Positions 38,435 through 50,052 of a stretch of DNA of 64,000 nucleotides are shown here, one piece after another. The notes beneath the pieces are model-generated. The model searched no databases. It saw only the letters and a program-made list of their open reading frames with translations, and had not been told where the DNA came from. The position numbers were made by a program, and so were the translations under genes. The stretch's first letter is position 1; each line of letters begins with the position of its first letter. Origin of the DNA: Boswellia sacra (Eukaryota > Streptophyta > Magnoliopsida > Sapindales > Burseraceae); the NCBI GenBank assembly GCA_013180625.2, contig SNVD02006085.1, forward strand, positions 1-64,000, given 5' to 3'.

Positions 38435-39567
38435 TCACTCTGCTTTTTGTACAGTGGTCTTAAACAAGAGGATATACAACTTTTGATCCATTGAAAAATA
38501 CAGAAACCCACCAACTGAATGTGTCACAAAAGACCCAAAACTTGTCCCCACAATACAGTGCCACGCCGGCCCATAAACCCCATCGAACTCCTGCATAAAT
38601 ACAACCCCACAAACTCATTAGCAATCAAACATAAACTCAAGAAACTAGATTATAATGGGAGGAAACCTCAATTAAACTAAAAATCAATCAATTTTATTAC
38701 TATTTAAAAACTGCGTAGGTAATTTGTATTGGGTAATTACCTTAAAAAAATCAATAAATTGTAATACTAGTAAAAAAATGAGTATGTAATTAGTAATTGG
38801 TAATTTACCTTCTTGAGTGTGAGTGCAAGGGTTTTGGCAGTGAACTTTTCTAAGCTATCATAAGTCTTTCTTGCAAAATCAACAGCATGTATCTGCATAA
38901 ATGGTGGCATATCAACTGAAACCACTTTCACACCACAACTTGCTAGAACATCTGCCAACTCTACTTGCAACCCGCAGAAGGATCTTCTTCTGCCTAATGA
39001 AACTGAAACTCTCTTAACATCATGTCTTTCATGTACTAGATCCTTCACATCTTTATCTTTCAAAAATAGAACTTTCTTACTATCAAGTTTGTCTTCATGA
39101 GCTTCCTTCTTTTTACTATTCAATGGCCCTCCTTTCGATGACTTCTTCACCATATCTTTAAAAGCTTCCTTCTTTGTTCTGCTCTCCTTTTCATTTGCTG
39201 TTTTCAGTGGTTGATTACTCAGTTTGGTGAACAAAAACCTGGAGGAATCAGAATCAGCAGAAACTGTCATGGCTTTGGCTTGCAAATGGATGTCTTTGCT
39301 AGGTGGGTTCGGGTATTGTTTATGTGAAGTACGTGGTTTGTTGTGATAAAGATTCAATCTTGAGAAGCTGTTGGTCACGTAATAAAAGGATTTAGATGAT
39401 GTTGAGGAATCTGGGTTTGTTTCTCGTATTGCTGGATGACTGGATTTAGAAGCGACGTTAGGTTTGGTGGGCTGCTTTTTGAGAGTGGGATCCATTGATG
39501 GATTGGGGTCTGGTTCTGGGGTTGGGGCTATGATGCGCCTGTGGGGGTGGGTGGAATGGTGTTCCAT
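38435..39567 (-). CDS. dynein light chain LC8-type protein with long N-terminal extension
   Basis: Exon 1 (39567-38809) and exon 2 (38590-38435) join in phase to 304 residues. The C-terminal ~86 residues form an LC8 domain: 'DMPPFMQIHAVDFARKTYD' (from 219), 'EKFTAKTLALTLKKEFDG' across the intron, 'YGPAWHCIVGTSFGSFVTH' and 'GGFLYFSMDQ.LYILLFKT'. LC8 proteins are dimeric hubs that bind short linear motifs; flowering plants lack dynein heavy chains, so the partner is not a dynein motor. Residues 1-~215 are Ser/Pro/Lys-rich, low in hydrophobics and probably disordered, with a basic middle part. Typical LC8 is ~90 residues, so this is the long plant form. The ATG chosen is the first in the open frame. 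Confidence 0.92.
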
Positions 39568-41113
39568 GTTATATGGTTTGGTCGAGTTGGGTTAGGGATA
39601 AGGAAAATGGAGGAGGTAGAGAGTAGAGAGGCGTTTTGCCTATATGTTTGGGGATGGAGGTAATGTTGAGAGGGGTTCATTGGATTGGGACTTGTGCGGT
39701 GAGATCTGGGGCTGTTTTGTTCCAACATGGACGATTGGTGGAAGTAATGGGGGTTTATGACGTTTGACCATTGACTTGATCTATTTGAAGGAAAAATCAG
39801 ATGGTATAGGTAGTACCGTAATTCTGTAAACTTATGATAGACAAGATGCCACTGGCATAGATATCTAACGGTCCTGTATCAGGACCAGAGATGGCCAAAA
39901 AGGTCACTGTGGGTCAGACGAAAAGGGCAAAAAAATTGTTCCTCATAACCCAACTCACACTGCCCATCTCCTCTTAAAATGTAAAATTAACAATTCCATA
40001 TAAAAAATAAATAAATAAAAATGAAGTGATAATCTTTACCATAACATTACTTCTCTCTTTTATGATTCCTGGTTAAGAGTTGGTGCACAATCTTCATTCC
40101 CAAAATTCAATGTCAATAATCATCACGCTGGCATTTTGTATCAAGAACAAGATAGGTGATCCAATCCGTATGACTACAAGGTTCATCTATAAACCCTTTT
40201 TTCTGTTGTCTGCTTTGCATCAATTCGAGCAGTGAGAGGTAATTTTCGTTTCTTTTTGTTGAAAAAATCCATATAGCAGTCATTTATGACTATGACCAAA
40301 CAGAGAACTACAGGTAAGTGTGTGGATCCCTTTCCTATCCTTTAATATGTCAAACAGAAGTACAAGGCAAATGTCCATAACTTCATGCGTGTTAATTTTA
40401 GTATTATTCATAACAATCGTTCAGTCATTCAATAATATCTTGTTACGTACATATATGATATTACTCTTTGATTTTACCTCCTTCAAAATTATACTCTCGT
40501 ATAATTGGTGCTAAATTATTCTACTAGTAATTATTATGGAGTACACTGAACTTAAAAGGCATTATAGGCCACTAAAGAAGCTGTCCTTTAGCTCTATCCT
40601 CAATTAGAAATCACAAAGTCAATTGGTAAGATCTTCCTCACGAATTCTCTTGATAAAATTCAGAGGATACAACATCTATGAGAAGCTTAAATGTACAAAA
40701 ATGATCATGCATCGGCATACTAAGTTTACATTTCAATTCAGGTTAACATAACTACAGCATTAATATCTACGAATTCTCAACAATTTTCAATTTACAGCAA
40801 TGCACGTGTTGAGACTGACATGTTGCACACCTTACTGGTGCTCCACGGCAGGAAGGAAAACACACAAGAGATAGCCTTCTAGTTTTCTTTGACCTGATAA
40901 ACCAACATGGAATTGGAACCAGGATATTCTCATTCCTCTGAAAGAAGGTTATAGAAGCGGCAGAGAGACTCGGCAGTATATGTGACACTAAACGATTCCC
41001 CACTAACATTAGCTTGATGTGCTTAGCACTGACCAACAGCTGGATCAACTATCAACCTCGATGACAGAAAACAGAGTCAGATGTTATACCATGGTGGCTG
41101 AAAAATATAGCTT
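39568..41113. other. intergenic region
   Basis: It contains the GA/CT-rich 5' region of the LC8-like gene on the left and the 3' UTR of the next minus-strand gene on the right. No gene is recognised. Confidence 0.5.
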
Positions 41114-43832
41114 CTAATTCCATGGACTTGGCTGCCGAGCATCTCTAAATACAGATGTGCCACCAGATGCTGCTGGTGAAGGAGAAGATGCAATATAATT
41201 TGTTCCTGAAACAGATACTGTTGGCAGGTTTCCTTGATGGCCCATAGGAGCAAAGCGTGATGGACTGCCTGTAGCGCCCAAACTTGCTCGAGAAGGGTGT
41301 GGAACCTAAATGAAAGTGAAATAACTGAGAACATGAATAGGGGAACTTACATTATCAACAGACGCATACAAAAGATTTTTGTAGATCAATTCATTTCAAT
41401 GCATAATGAGAAAAGAATGGGATTTATTGACAAATTGGAACTTCAAAATGCTTGGAGATGGAAATGCAGAAATATCTACAATAATTGGCTTTAATCAGAT
41501 ACAATTTGAAGGATTTTGTGATAGAAGACGTCGCATCAAGGTAAACTTTTACACATAGAATGTGTCATTTCATGACATAGTTTCATGTAAAGTATTTCTG
41601 GATTCAAAGCAAGAAGGATGCCTGACAAGGATGCAAATGTATATACTAGAATATATATTTTGAAGGGTTCTAAATGAATGGTATGTTCAGTAATATATGT
41701 TAGTCTCCAAAATGGCACAATTTGTACTTTTAGAATAAACAAAATGCTAAGGAAAAACTATCCTATCCGATAGCAACCAGTTGATAGTATACACTCTATT
41801 TCTTTAACCCCAAAAAACTGACTGGACTGGCAATAAGTTGATAATCTTCCTACAAAAGTCCTAATTTCATAAACGCAAAAATGCACCTGAAAAGAAAACA
41901 GGAAAGCTATCATACTTGTTGTATCAGTTGCTAAAGAAAGGAGCCTGTGGTGTAAAGTTAACCACACCACTACAGACATCATCATGAGTAACGTCAAAAT
42001 CTTGAGCGCATAAAACACCTAGAGCCAAAAGCTGTTATATAAATCGCATGAATTACCATCAGCCTTCAAGCAAAGAGGAAAATGTTCATAATCTAACCAT
42101 TAGCAGGATTACAAAGAGAGTTTGGTTTCCGCCAAACAAGTGTCAAATGATTCAGGTCTCCCAGTTAGCAGGTCCCAAGTTACAAAACAATGTGTGACCA
42201 ATTGAAACAAGTAGAAAGAAAGCCTTAAATAAACTTAAAACATAAGAATACACAATTTCTCAATCATATTGATAGCCATAAGAGAGCTTCAAATAGTTCT
42301 GCAAATGGACCAATCACAACTAATAAAGCCTTTACTGCTACTGATACATATAGGTCAGAATGCACTCTTTACAGTCATATAAATCAGTGTTGTTAAGAAA
42401 CTTGAATAGTTTTAGAATGGTATGAACGGTTGGAAGCAGTTTATGGCAATTTTAAAAGAGTTTAAACCCAATACTACAGTAATGATATAATTTGGAAGAA
42501 ACACAATGAAATTTCAAACATTAAAAAATTGCAACTTTCTTAGGAATTTCACTAACCAGTTAAGATATTAGTAATGGATAAACATTACCACATTGTGTTG
42601 AAAATAGGCAGCCCTTCTAAGAGGAGACTCAGAAGACGGTGACATGCTACTCATTCTAAGCATATGCCGAGAATTTGTATTTTGGTTTGATGCATCTTCC
42701 ACTTCTGCCCCTTCCATATCACCACTAAGATGAGTCTCTGAACCCATCCTAGGCGTAGGATGCCTAGTCATCAAAGCAGGGTCACTTGTCGCATCCACTT
42801 GAAGTTGACCACCTGCTCGATTTGCCATTCCTTGCATTAGATTCCGTCTTTTTAATTCCTCCTCAGCATTCAATATCTGTCAAGAACCACCGATTAGCTA
42901 GGCCATAAAAACCAGAAATCGCTTATCTACACAAGATGAGTAAACCCATGAAAGCTTACTTGTTTCAAAGCTTGAACTAGATTATGTTTCTTTGCATTCA
43001 AAGTTTGTAGCTTCTCCTCAACTTCCCTTTTCCTTTTTTCCTTATCATCTAACACCTCTACTTTCTCAGTCGTCTAGAGCAGGTAAAACACATGCATACT
43101 ATTAACAAAATAAGCTCAACAGGATATAAAAACACGCTCCAAAATAGGTTAGTAGTTTCTAAATTACAATCATCTTGAAGTTATGCCCCAAAATGATGCT
43201 AACCCAAAAAATTCTACACAAAAAAAATCCACTAATCCTCAACAATAAATTTAAGATTTTGCTATCATTTCCACATGATGAATAAGCATATGAGAAATAA
43301 GATTGAGTAAAGTTTTGGATACCTGTATATTAGGGTTAACTGGTTCAGCAGGTTTCTCCTTCACCTCCAAAGATTGCAACTTTTCATCATCAACCACCGC
43401 ATCAGTCGCTTTATTTTCCGGTACAACCTCAGCTTCATTAACCTGTTTCACTGAACAATCCCCACCGTCCAATTTTCCCGGATCGTTGATCTCTTCTTTT
43501 TTAAGATTCCCCTCTTCCGTTTCACAATTATCAGCCTTATTGTCGTTGTTATTATCATTATTATTATCCTCCAATTGGGGCTGAACAGTAGGAGGCGGGG
43601 AGGGCTTGGGAGGTTGGGGTTGTTGTTTGGAGTCAGAATCAGAGTTGGGTGTAGGGTTAAGAGTAACGTTGTTGGGAATGGTGATGGAGCGGAGGCGAGC
43701 GAGGGCTCTGTTGCGGCGGTTCAAAAGGTTTTTGAAATCTTGTAGAGAGATTTTGGGGGTTGGCATTAGCCATCGACGAGGGACGTCTGGAACCCTGTGG
43801 AGGTTCCCTCTATAGAGCGATATCGCCACCAT
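41114..43832 (-). CDS. conserved plant-like protein of unknown function
   Basis: Four exons (43832-43323, 43073-42960, 42876-42589, 41305-41114), all phase 0, give 367 residues. I recognise no named family. Residues 1-55 ('[20 protein letters not shown]', then '[21 protein letters not shown]') look highly conserved in style, with a basic helix. Residues ~65-165 are acidic, Pro/Asn-rich and probably disordered. Exon 2 encodes a charged helix ('[21 protein letters not shown]') likely to form a coiled coil that runs into exon 3 ('[16 protein letters not shown]'). The C-terminal ~120 residues are rich in Ser, Pro, Gly and Met and end 'ARQPSPWN'. No signal peptide or membrane segment is seen; a nuclear or scaffold role would fit but is not shown. 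The splice phases and exon borders support a real gene. Confidence 0.88.
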
Positions 43833-44396
43833 CTTTTTGAAGGATCGGATTGTCCCTTCTCTGCTTTCTTCCTTATATTTCTGCGTCGTGTCTAAAGCTT
43901 TGTAAGTTGTAACTCTTCGCTTTCTTGCCTTTTTTTTTTAATTATATATATCAATTAATATATATAATTAATTTTTTTATATAATATGATGTGATAAAAT
44001 ATTATTTAATAAATAAATAATAAAAAAACGATTTATAATACATTTTGTTAATTATTTATTAATGATATTTATAGCCCATTAAATAGTATGAAATTGAGTG
44101 AATGTGATTAGTTGAATGCCTAGAATTATCTCTTTCTTTCATATATATTTAATTGAAATAATAAGCCCATAGCTCGGAGAGTTTACAAGTATTGTTAACG
44201 ATTTAGATAATAATGCAAAGGCTATAAAAGATAACAAATTTGAAGTATTAATCCTCCGGATCACTTGTGTAACAAACGCTACAATACAGCTAAAATAAGT
44301 TAATATGGAATACTGAAAAGTTTGCTACTTTAAAGAGTGAGTTGCAAATGCTGATAAATTTAATTGCTTTCAAGAGTTGATTTGGGATGGAAAAGC
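43833..44396. other. short intergenic region, AT-rich
   Basis: It holds the promoter and 5' UTR of the preceding minus-strand gene (43833-43930) and the 3' UTR of the MYB gene. Nothing else is seen. Confidence 0.6.
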
Positions 44397-45906
44397 TTAG
44401 TTGAAGAAGGGTTCTTCCATGAGCTCAGGAAAGTCCAAAAACATCTCTTTTTCTCGATCAAGCATGGCTTCCACAAACGAACTGTTTGTGGATGATGAAG
44501 CAGGGAAGTCGTAGTTTGGTGGTCCGCAATCCATGCTCTGAAATCCGCCAGCTATCTGTGTGCTAGTTTCGTTGTTAATCTGATTCGGTTGTATCACGTT
44601 TTGAGTGTTGTTAGTAAAGTTCTTTGATGAAAATTCCACTGTGTTGTCTTGTACTTCTTGTGGATGTTCAGCGGATAATAGCGCATCTTCAAGAAGAAAG
44701 TCTTGCCAACTAAAAGTGGGTGGAGACTTCTCCTGTCCTGCTGTGGAACAAGTTGAAGATGAAGAAGATGGTGATGACATCAATGAGCCTTCATTGAAGA
44801 ATTGGGTTGGTGAGATGATCTCATGGATGGCACAACTAGAGGCCTCTGTCACCAGCTTTATGGCTTGCAGCTGAGCAAGGAGATCCATTGAATTGCTGTT
44901 ACTGTGGTTGTTCAAGAAGCTGCTATCCTGGATTGGCTCTACTTTAGGTGACACCATCAAATGATTGTTCATGTTTGAAAATACTTGATGAGGCGGTGGC
45001 TGACATTGTTCCATTTTTGGCACCATTGCATTTTTCATTTCTCTATTTAGTGACCCAATTCGGTTCCCAGATTTTGGAATTCCACCAATGTTTCCATAAT
45101 CAGCTAGGATTTGAGAAAAAGGCTTGTGGGTGACAGGATCTATTCCCATTTCAGAGAGCTTCTTTCTCAGCTTAGTGTTCCAGTAATTCTTCACATCATT
45201 GTCTGTTCTCCCAGGAAGTTGCTGGGCTATGATAGACCACCTGCACCAAATGAAGTCATGACACAATGACAAAAGTCATTTTTTATTGCACAAGCTAGAG
45301 GCAGTTAAAGCAGTTAATTAGGGTCATTTTCCATGTCTAACAGGCAGTTACGCGGTCATGCTCAGCAATGAGAGATCAGTGTGGGGCTAAACTACGTGCG
45401 AAAATAATTTGTGAGGTTGGCAATGGCATGCATGTAAATGAGAGATTCTAAGCAAAGCAAAATAGAAAAGTAAGGCAAAATCAAATTAATATGCAAAGTG
45501 ACCTGCTACCAATGGCTGCATGAAGTCTAACAATCAACTCCTCTTCTTGGGGTGTGAAGCTCTCATGCTTAAGATCTGGCCTTAGGTAATTAGTCCACCT
45601 AAGTCTGCAACTCTTCCCGCACCTCCTAAGTCCTGGAGAACATGCTCACACAAATATGGCGTACATTGGAGTTCATATAGAAAATATTAAAATGGTTAGT
45701 CCTACAATTGCAGTCGTCGAAGTATATTACACAAACTCATATATCATTGTAGAAAGTACTATTCCAAATGAACCTGCTCTTTTTGGAACAGCAGTCCAGT
45801 TGCCTGCTCCATGCTTGGATACATATGCAAGTATCTTTGCATCTTCCTCTGCAGTCCAAATGCCCCTTTTGACATTCAGCTTATCACAGCAAGGAGGTCT
45901 CCCCAT
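44397..45906 (-). CDS. TDF1: R2R3-MYB transcription factor, MYB35/TDF1-like
   Basis: Three exons (45906-45774, 45632-45503, 45240-44397) give 368 residues with the classic R2R3-MYB intron positions. R2 has Trp at 17, 37 and 57; R3 has Phe70 in place of the first Trp, then W89 and W108, as usual. The start '[16 protein letters not shown]' with 'DAKILAYV', the linker '[15 protein letters not shown]' and the C-terminal '[13 protein letters not shown]...FPEL' match remembered MYB35 (TDF1), which controls tapetum development in anthers. MYB80 shares the [12 protein letters not shown] motif but differs at the N-terminus. An upstream in-frame ATG exists six codons earlier (45924), but the family start is MGRPPCC. 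A nuclear, anther-specific role is inferred from family. Confidence 0.93.
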
Positions 45907-48900
45907 GGTATCCGTTTGATACAAAATTCTGTTGAAAATGTCAAATAGGAAGCAAAATAGAAAAAAATAAAATAAAACAGATGAGAGAAAAGAGTTGATA
46001 ATAAAGTGATAATTAATATAGAACTTGAAACTTGTTTGCGAATGATCTTTGAGAGGAAGAAGAGAAGGAATGAAGTGGGTTTAAAGGTATAACAAGTGTG
46101 GCGGCAAGAAAAGCATGGGGCTTGCTCCCATTAAACTACATTTGCATGATGAATGGCATTTTCGCGTTTGAGATGAATTTTGATCAAGAGATAATATTGT
46201 TCTCTCTCCAACCAAAGCCTTACTCATTCACTTGGCTCCAAGAGCATTTGAGTCAGGTTCAAATCGGGTGAATTTTTCTGGTTAAACTTAGAGAAAATCT
46301 AAGTGAAAATAGCATAAATTATTCATTTGATAGATTATTTAGTTGCTTGTGTAAAAGAAAATGAATTCACTTTCAGTTTCTGATTGTCACAAGTTGGATG
46401 AGAGTAACTATTTTAAACAGGAAGAGACTTAACTAATTGCAGAAATAATATAGAAAATTTATGTGGGCGTAATTGTAAACTTGCATTCACAATGTGTGTC
46501 ATGTGTATGTGGCTGGGAAAGCTGTTTAGTATCATAAACACCCGAGTGTTATGCAACTTTTCTACATAATATTCAATTGTGAGGAAATAAAATCCCGTAT
46601 TCAATAATGGGAATCAAAGAAATATATACAGGGACAAGGTAAATTTATCAGAAATTATGGAAAATCCATCATCTGTTGGTTTATGCCTTTGTGAGCGAAG
46701 AAAGTAAAATAGCAACAGTGTGGACATATATATAAAGATGAACAGATTGTCTTATATAAGCCTGAGGCTCTGATTTTTTACTTTGTCTTTTCCGATTAAA
46801 TATAGGGTAGTATCAAAATATACATGAAAAAGAAAAGGGTTACTTCGAGTATGGAAGCATAATGAGGTAGTAAACCATTTCTGTATTCGATTTGGCGCAG
46901 GCATCAAATTGGTGATGGAAAAGTAGAGATGGACGAAGGTTAGCTAAGAATCGGTCCAAGCTTTAATCAACACTGAAGAAAGTTGAAGGCTTAGGTGGAT
47001 AGCTATATAGCTATGAATCTTCAGATGTGCAGCCCTCAATACTTCTCAGACTTTTATGCCCACATTTTTCAACTCATATTTGTACTCTTTTGTTCAAAAG
47101 TTGACGAGCATCTCTCATGTCTCTGAAATCATGGAGGCTAGTACCACCATTCCTAGCACGCAATGTGGAATAATCAGGTCTCCGAATTGTTTCTCTTACG
47201 GTAGTTGAAACAGTAGTAGAATCGAAAAAATATATATTTTTTACATCTAGGATAAATTTTAAACAAAAACCCTTCAATTTTAGCTATTTACCCCACTCAA
47301 TTCTTTTAGAAAAATCAATTTTTTCTTTTTTAAATTTTATTTTGAAGGTGAGAGATACAGGCTAAAAGTTGAGCCTGAGAGTGATTGCCTTTAGGGGTGA
47401 CGGTAAATTAGTATTTATCCCACTTTTCAGGATAAGGCTCACCATTGATTATTGAGCGAAGACCAAACTTACTAAGTTATCATGAACCATCGTGTAAGAT
47501 GAATTTGAATTGGATAACAATAAAAAATTTTCTTTAAAACAATAATTTATTAGTATTACTTCATTCGTGAATGATTAGACCACGAGGGAGTAAGGATTTT
47601 TTTTGTAATTGTCAATTAAAGAGTCCGCCAACATAATACGAATGAGGGACAACAATCAGAATTACTGAATTAGGGGTGATATTTAAGCAAGAGTGTTACT
47701 CTAAAAACAAAAATAGCGGTAAATATTGTTTTCATCGAGATAAGACTAATTTAAATTAAGACCATTGTGTATTAAATAACTAAAACACAATTTTATACCA
47801 AATTAAAAAGTAATACCAAATAATTAGTGATAGTTACAGTATTAATTGAAAATAAATATGAGGGGAGGCAGAGCCCCTAACTGCTTGTCCTCTAGTCTGC
47901 ATTTCTTGAAGATAAATATGTAGAAATAGTTACAGATTCTGCTAAATTTTTGTTTTTGACATTTTAAAGGGTCTTGTCTTATGGATTAGCAGCTCTGGGA
48001 AAAACCACTATTTGGATCCGTAGTTGGTGTTGGTGTTGCCATCCTCTTTGGACTTGAGCCAGCCAATGCAGACTTACATTTAGATGCAAATTAAATTAAA
48101 AATAATGAACTGAATTTCTGTTGTGTGATCAATGAATCACATCATTCCTCCATGACGCATCATTCATAACTAAGTTTGGTAGATGGGCTTTCTTTCCGTG
48201 GACAAAGATAAGCAGGCTGCTGCAGCTGCTGATATGAACCTCACCGGTCACCACACATATTTATTGCTTGTCTTAGTGGGCAAGGTGGTCAAGCCTTTCA
48301 ATGATTTTCTCATTGAAGTTTCATATCAAGTGCCACACGAAATGCCAACTTAGCCTGCAAAATATGATTGTGTTATTTGAAAACAGAAACAAAAACAAAT
48401 ACCCATATGGTCAGTAAAGCTTACATCAGATTCCATTTCTAAATAAAAATTCAGAATAAAAATATATAAACACCATTTAACGGACCTCTCAACAACCTGT
48501 GATAAGAGGCCATAGCTTTTGTCTGATGACCAAATGCCAACCAGAAAAACCATTTTTTAGTGCATTATCCCAACCTTCACTTCATGGAAGTTATTAAAGA
48601 ATTAAGATTTGAGAATTATGGAATTAATTATTCTTGTATTTTGTTAATTTATGGAGAGAGGATACACCATCTGGCAAACAGCTAATCCAAAGCTTGTAGC
48701 AAACTTTCCAGGGTAAGAAACAGGTATTAGCCGACCAAACTACAATCCATGCCCTTGGCCCCATCTCATGATACATCCAATGAGTCCTTTCAGCATAAAA
48801 TTAATCATAAGGCAATAAAGTATGTACAGATTCTGGACAAAACTTAAAAGTAAATCATTTACAACATCTAAAGTTGTTTTACATGAAAAAAAAGAAAAAT

Positions 48901-49884
48901 GACCCACATAATCCACCAATTACAACAAATATGAAAAGGGCTTGAAAAACTCAATTGGGTGTCTCGGCTTTTTTCTTCTTTTGACATTTACTTGATTTTC
49001 AATCCAAAAGTGGAAATGAATTGGATGTTGGGTTCATTAATAAGAATGAACCTAAAAATAGAAACAGATTTAAAGTTTTAATTTGGGTTGACTAATGGTA
49101 CCTTCCGTTACACTTTGTAAAAAGTTGGAAGTTAATGCAAGCAACGTAAGCGCTAAGAAGAGAAAAAGAGAATAAATAGAAATGGGAACGCGTTTTGGTT
49201 CCACAATGACGTTTCCGGAAAAATAGAAACAGAAAGCCAATTTGCGCATAATTTGATTTTGATGTCTTTCAAAACGAATAATGTGTTTAACGCTTGCATA
49301 GGTTGTTGATGTTGATGTCAATATCACATGTGGGTCATCAAATCAAATGAAAATGCAGGCACATCAAAATTGAACATAAAATTGACCAAAAATAAGGCGG
49401 TATAAATTCAACGAATTGAATATTAATACTCATAATAATTACTCGGTTCCGTTGCTTTGACTTGTTCCAACTTTAACAGTCTTTACTGAAACGAAAACTA
49501 AAAATTAAGAATAAAAACAGAATCAAAGAGGGAGGTGTAACGCTGAGAGTGAAGACGGTGGGACTTGCAGACACCTAAGATCGCTCGCCGCTAGAAATCC
49601 GAAAGCTGACTCATTTCCCAGCTTTCCAATGAAGATTCCTTTGTACCTTTCTTATACTTTATTTCATTTTTATTTACTCAAGCAGAGTGAGACTCAGTTT
49701 TTATTTATTTTCTTTTCTTTTAAGTGTTAATAACGTTTCTGATTTTACTACTTTCTTATGTCACCTTATTGTTATTAAAATTACTATTTTAATTTTACAA
49801 ATAAATAATAATAAAATCATATTATGGACCGACATTAGCGAGAACAAGTTTAAAGGAGTTCTTGTGTTGAGTTTTTGATCACCT

Positions 49885-49924
<40 letters not shown>

Positions 49925-50052
49925 TTCAATTTCTTCTTTGAATCCAATACAAGCTCTTAACCATCATCAGAGTCTTGTTTCTAAGACTTGGTTTAATTTC
50001 ATTTTACAAGACTGTATTTTTATTTTTTATTTTTTCTGGTTTGTTTTCATAA
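45907..50052. other. intergenic region between divergent MYB35-like and GALT6-like genes
   Basis: The left end is the MYB promoter. A 67-codon minus frame at 47074-47277 is unrecognised. The right end, up to 50052, includes the GALT6-like 5' UTR with a (CT)17 run (49887-49920). No other gene is supported. Confidence 0.5.
49887..49920 (+). repeat. (CT)17 microsatellite in the GALT6-like 5' leader
   Basis: An uninterrupted CT run begins 166 bases before the ATG, a common site for pyrimidine microsatellites in plant 5' UTRs. Confidence 0.9.

Noticed and set aside
47074..47277. 67-codon minus frame with 'NGGTSLHDFRDMRDARQ'
   Set aside because: The end looks gene-like, but I cannot connect it to a family or to neighbouring exons; too little to call.
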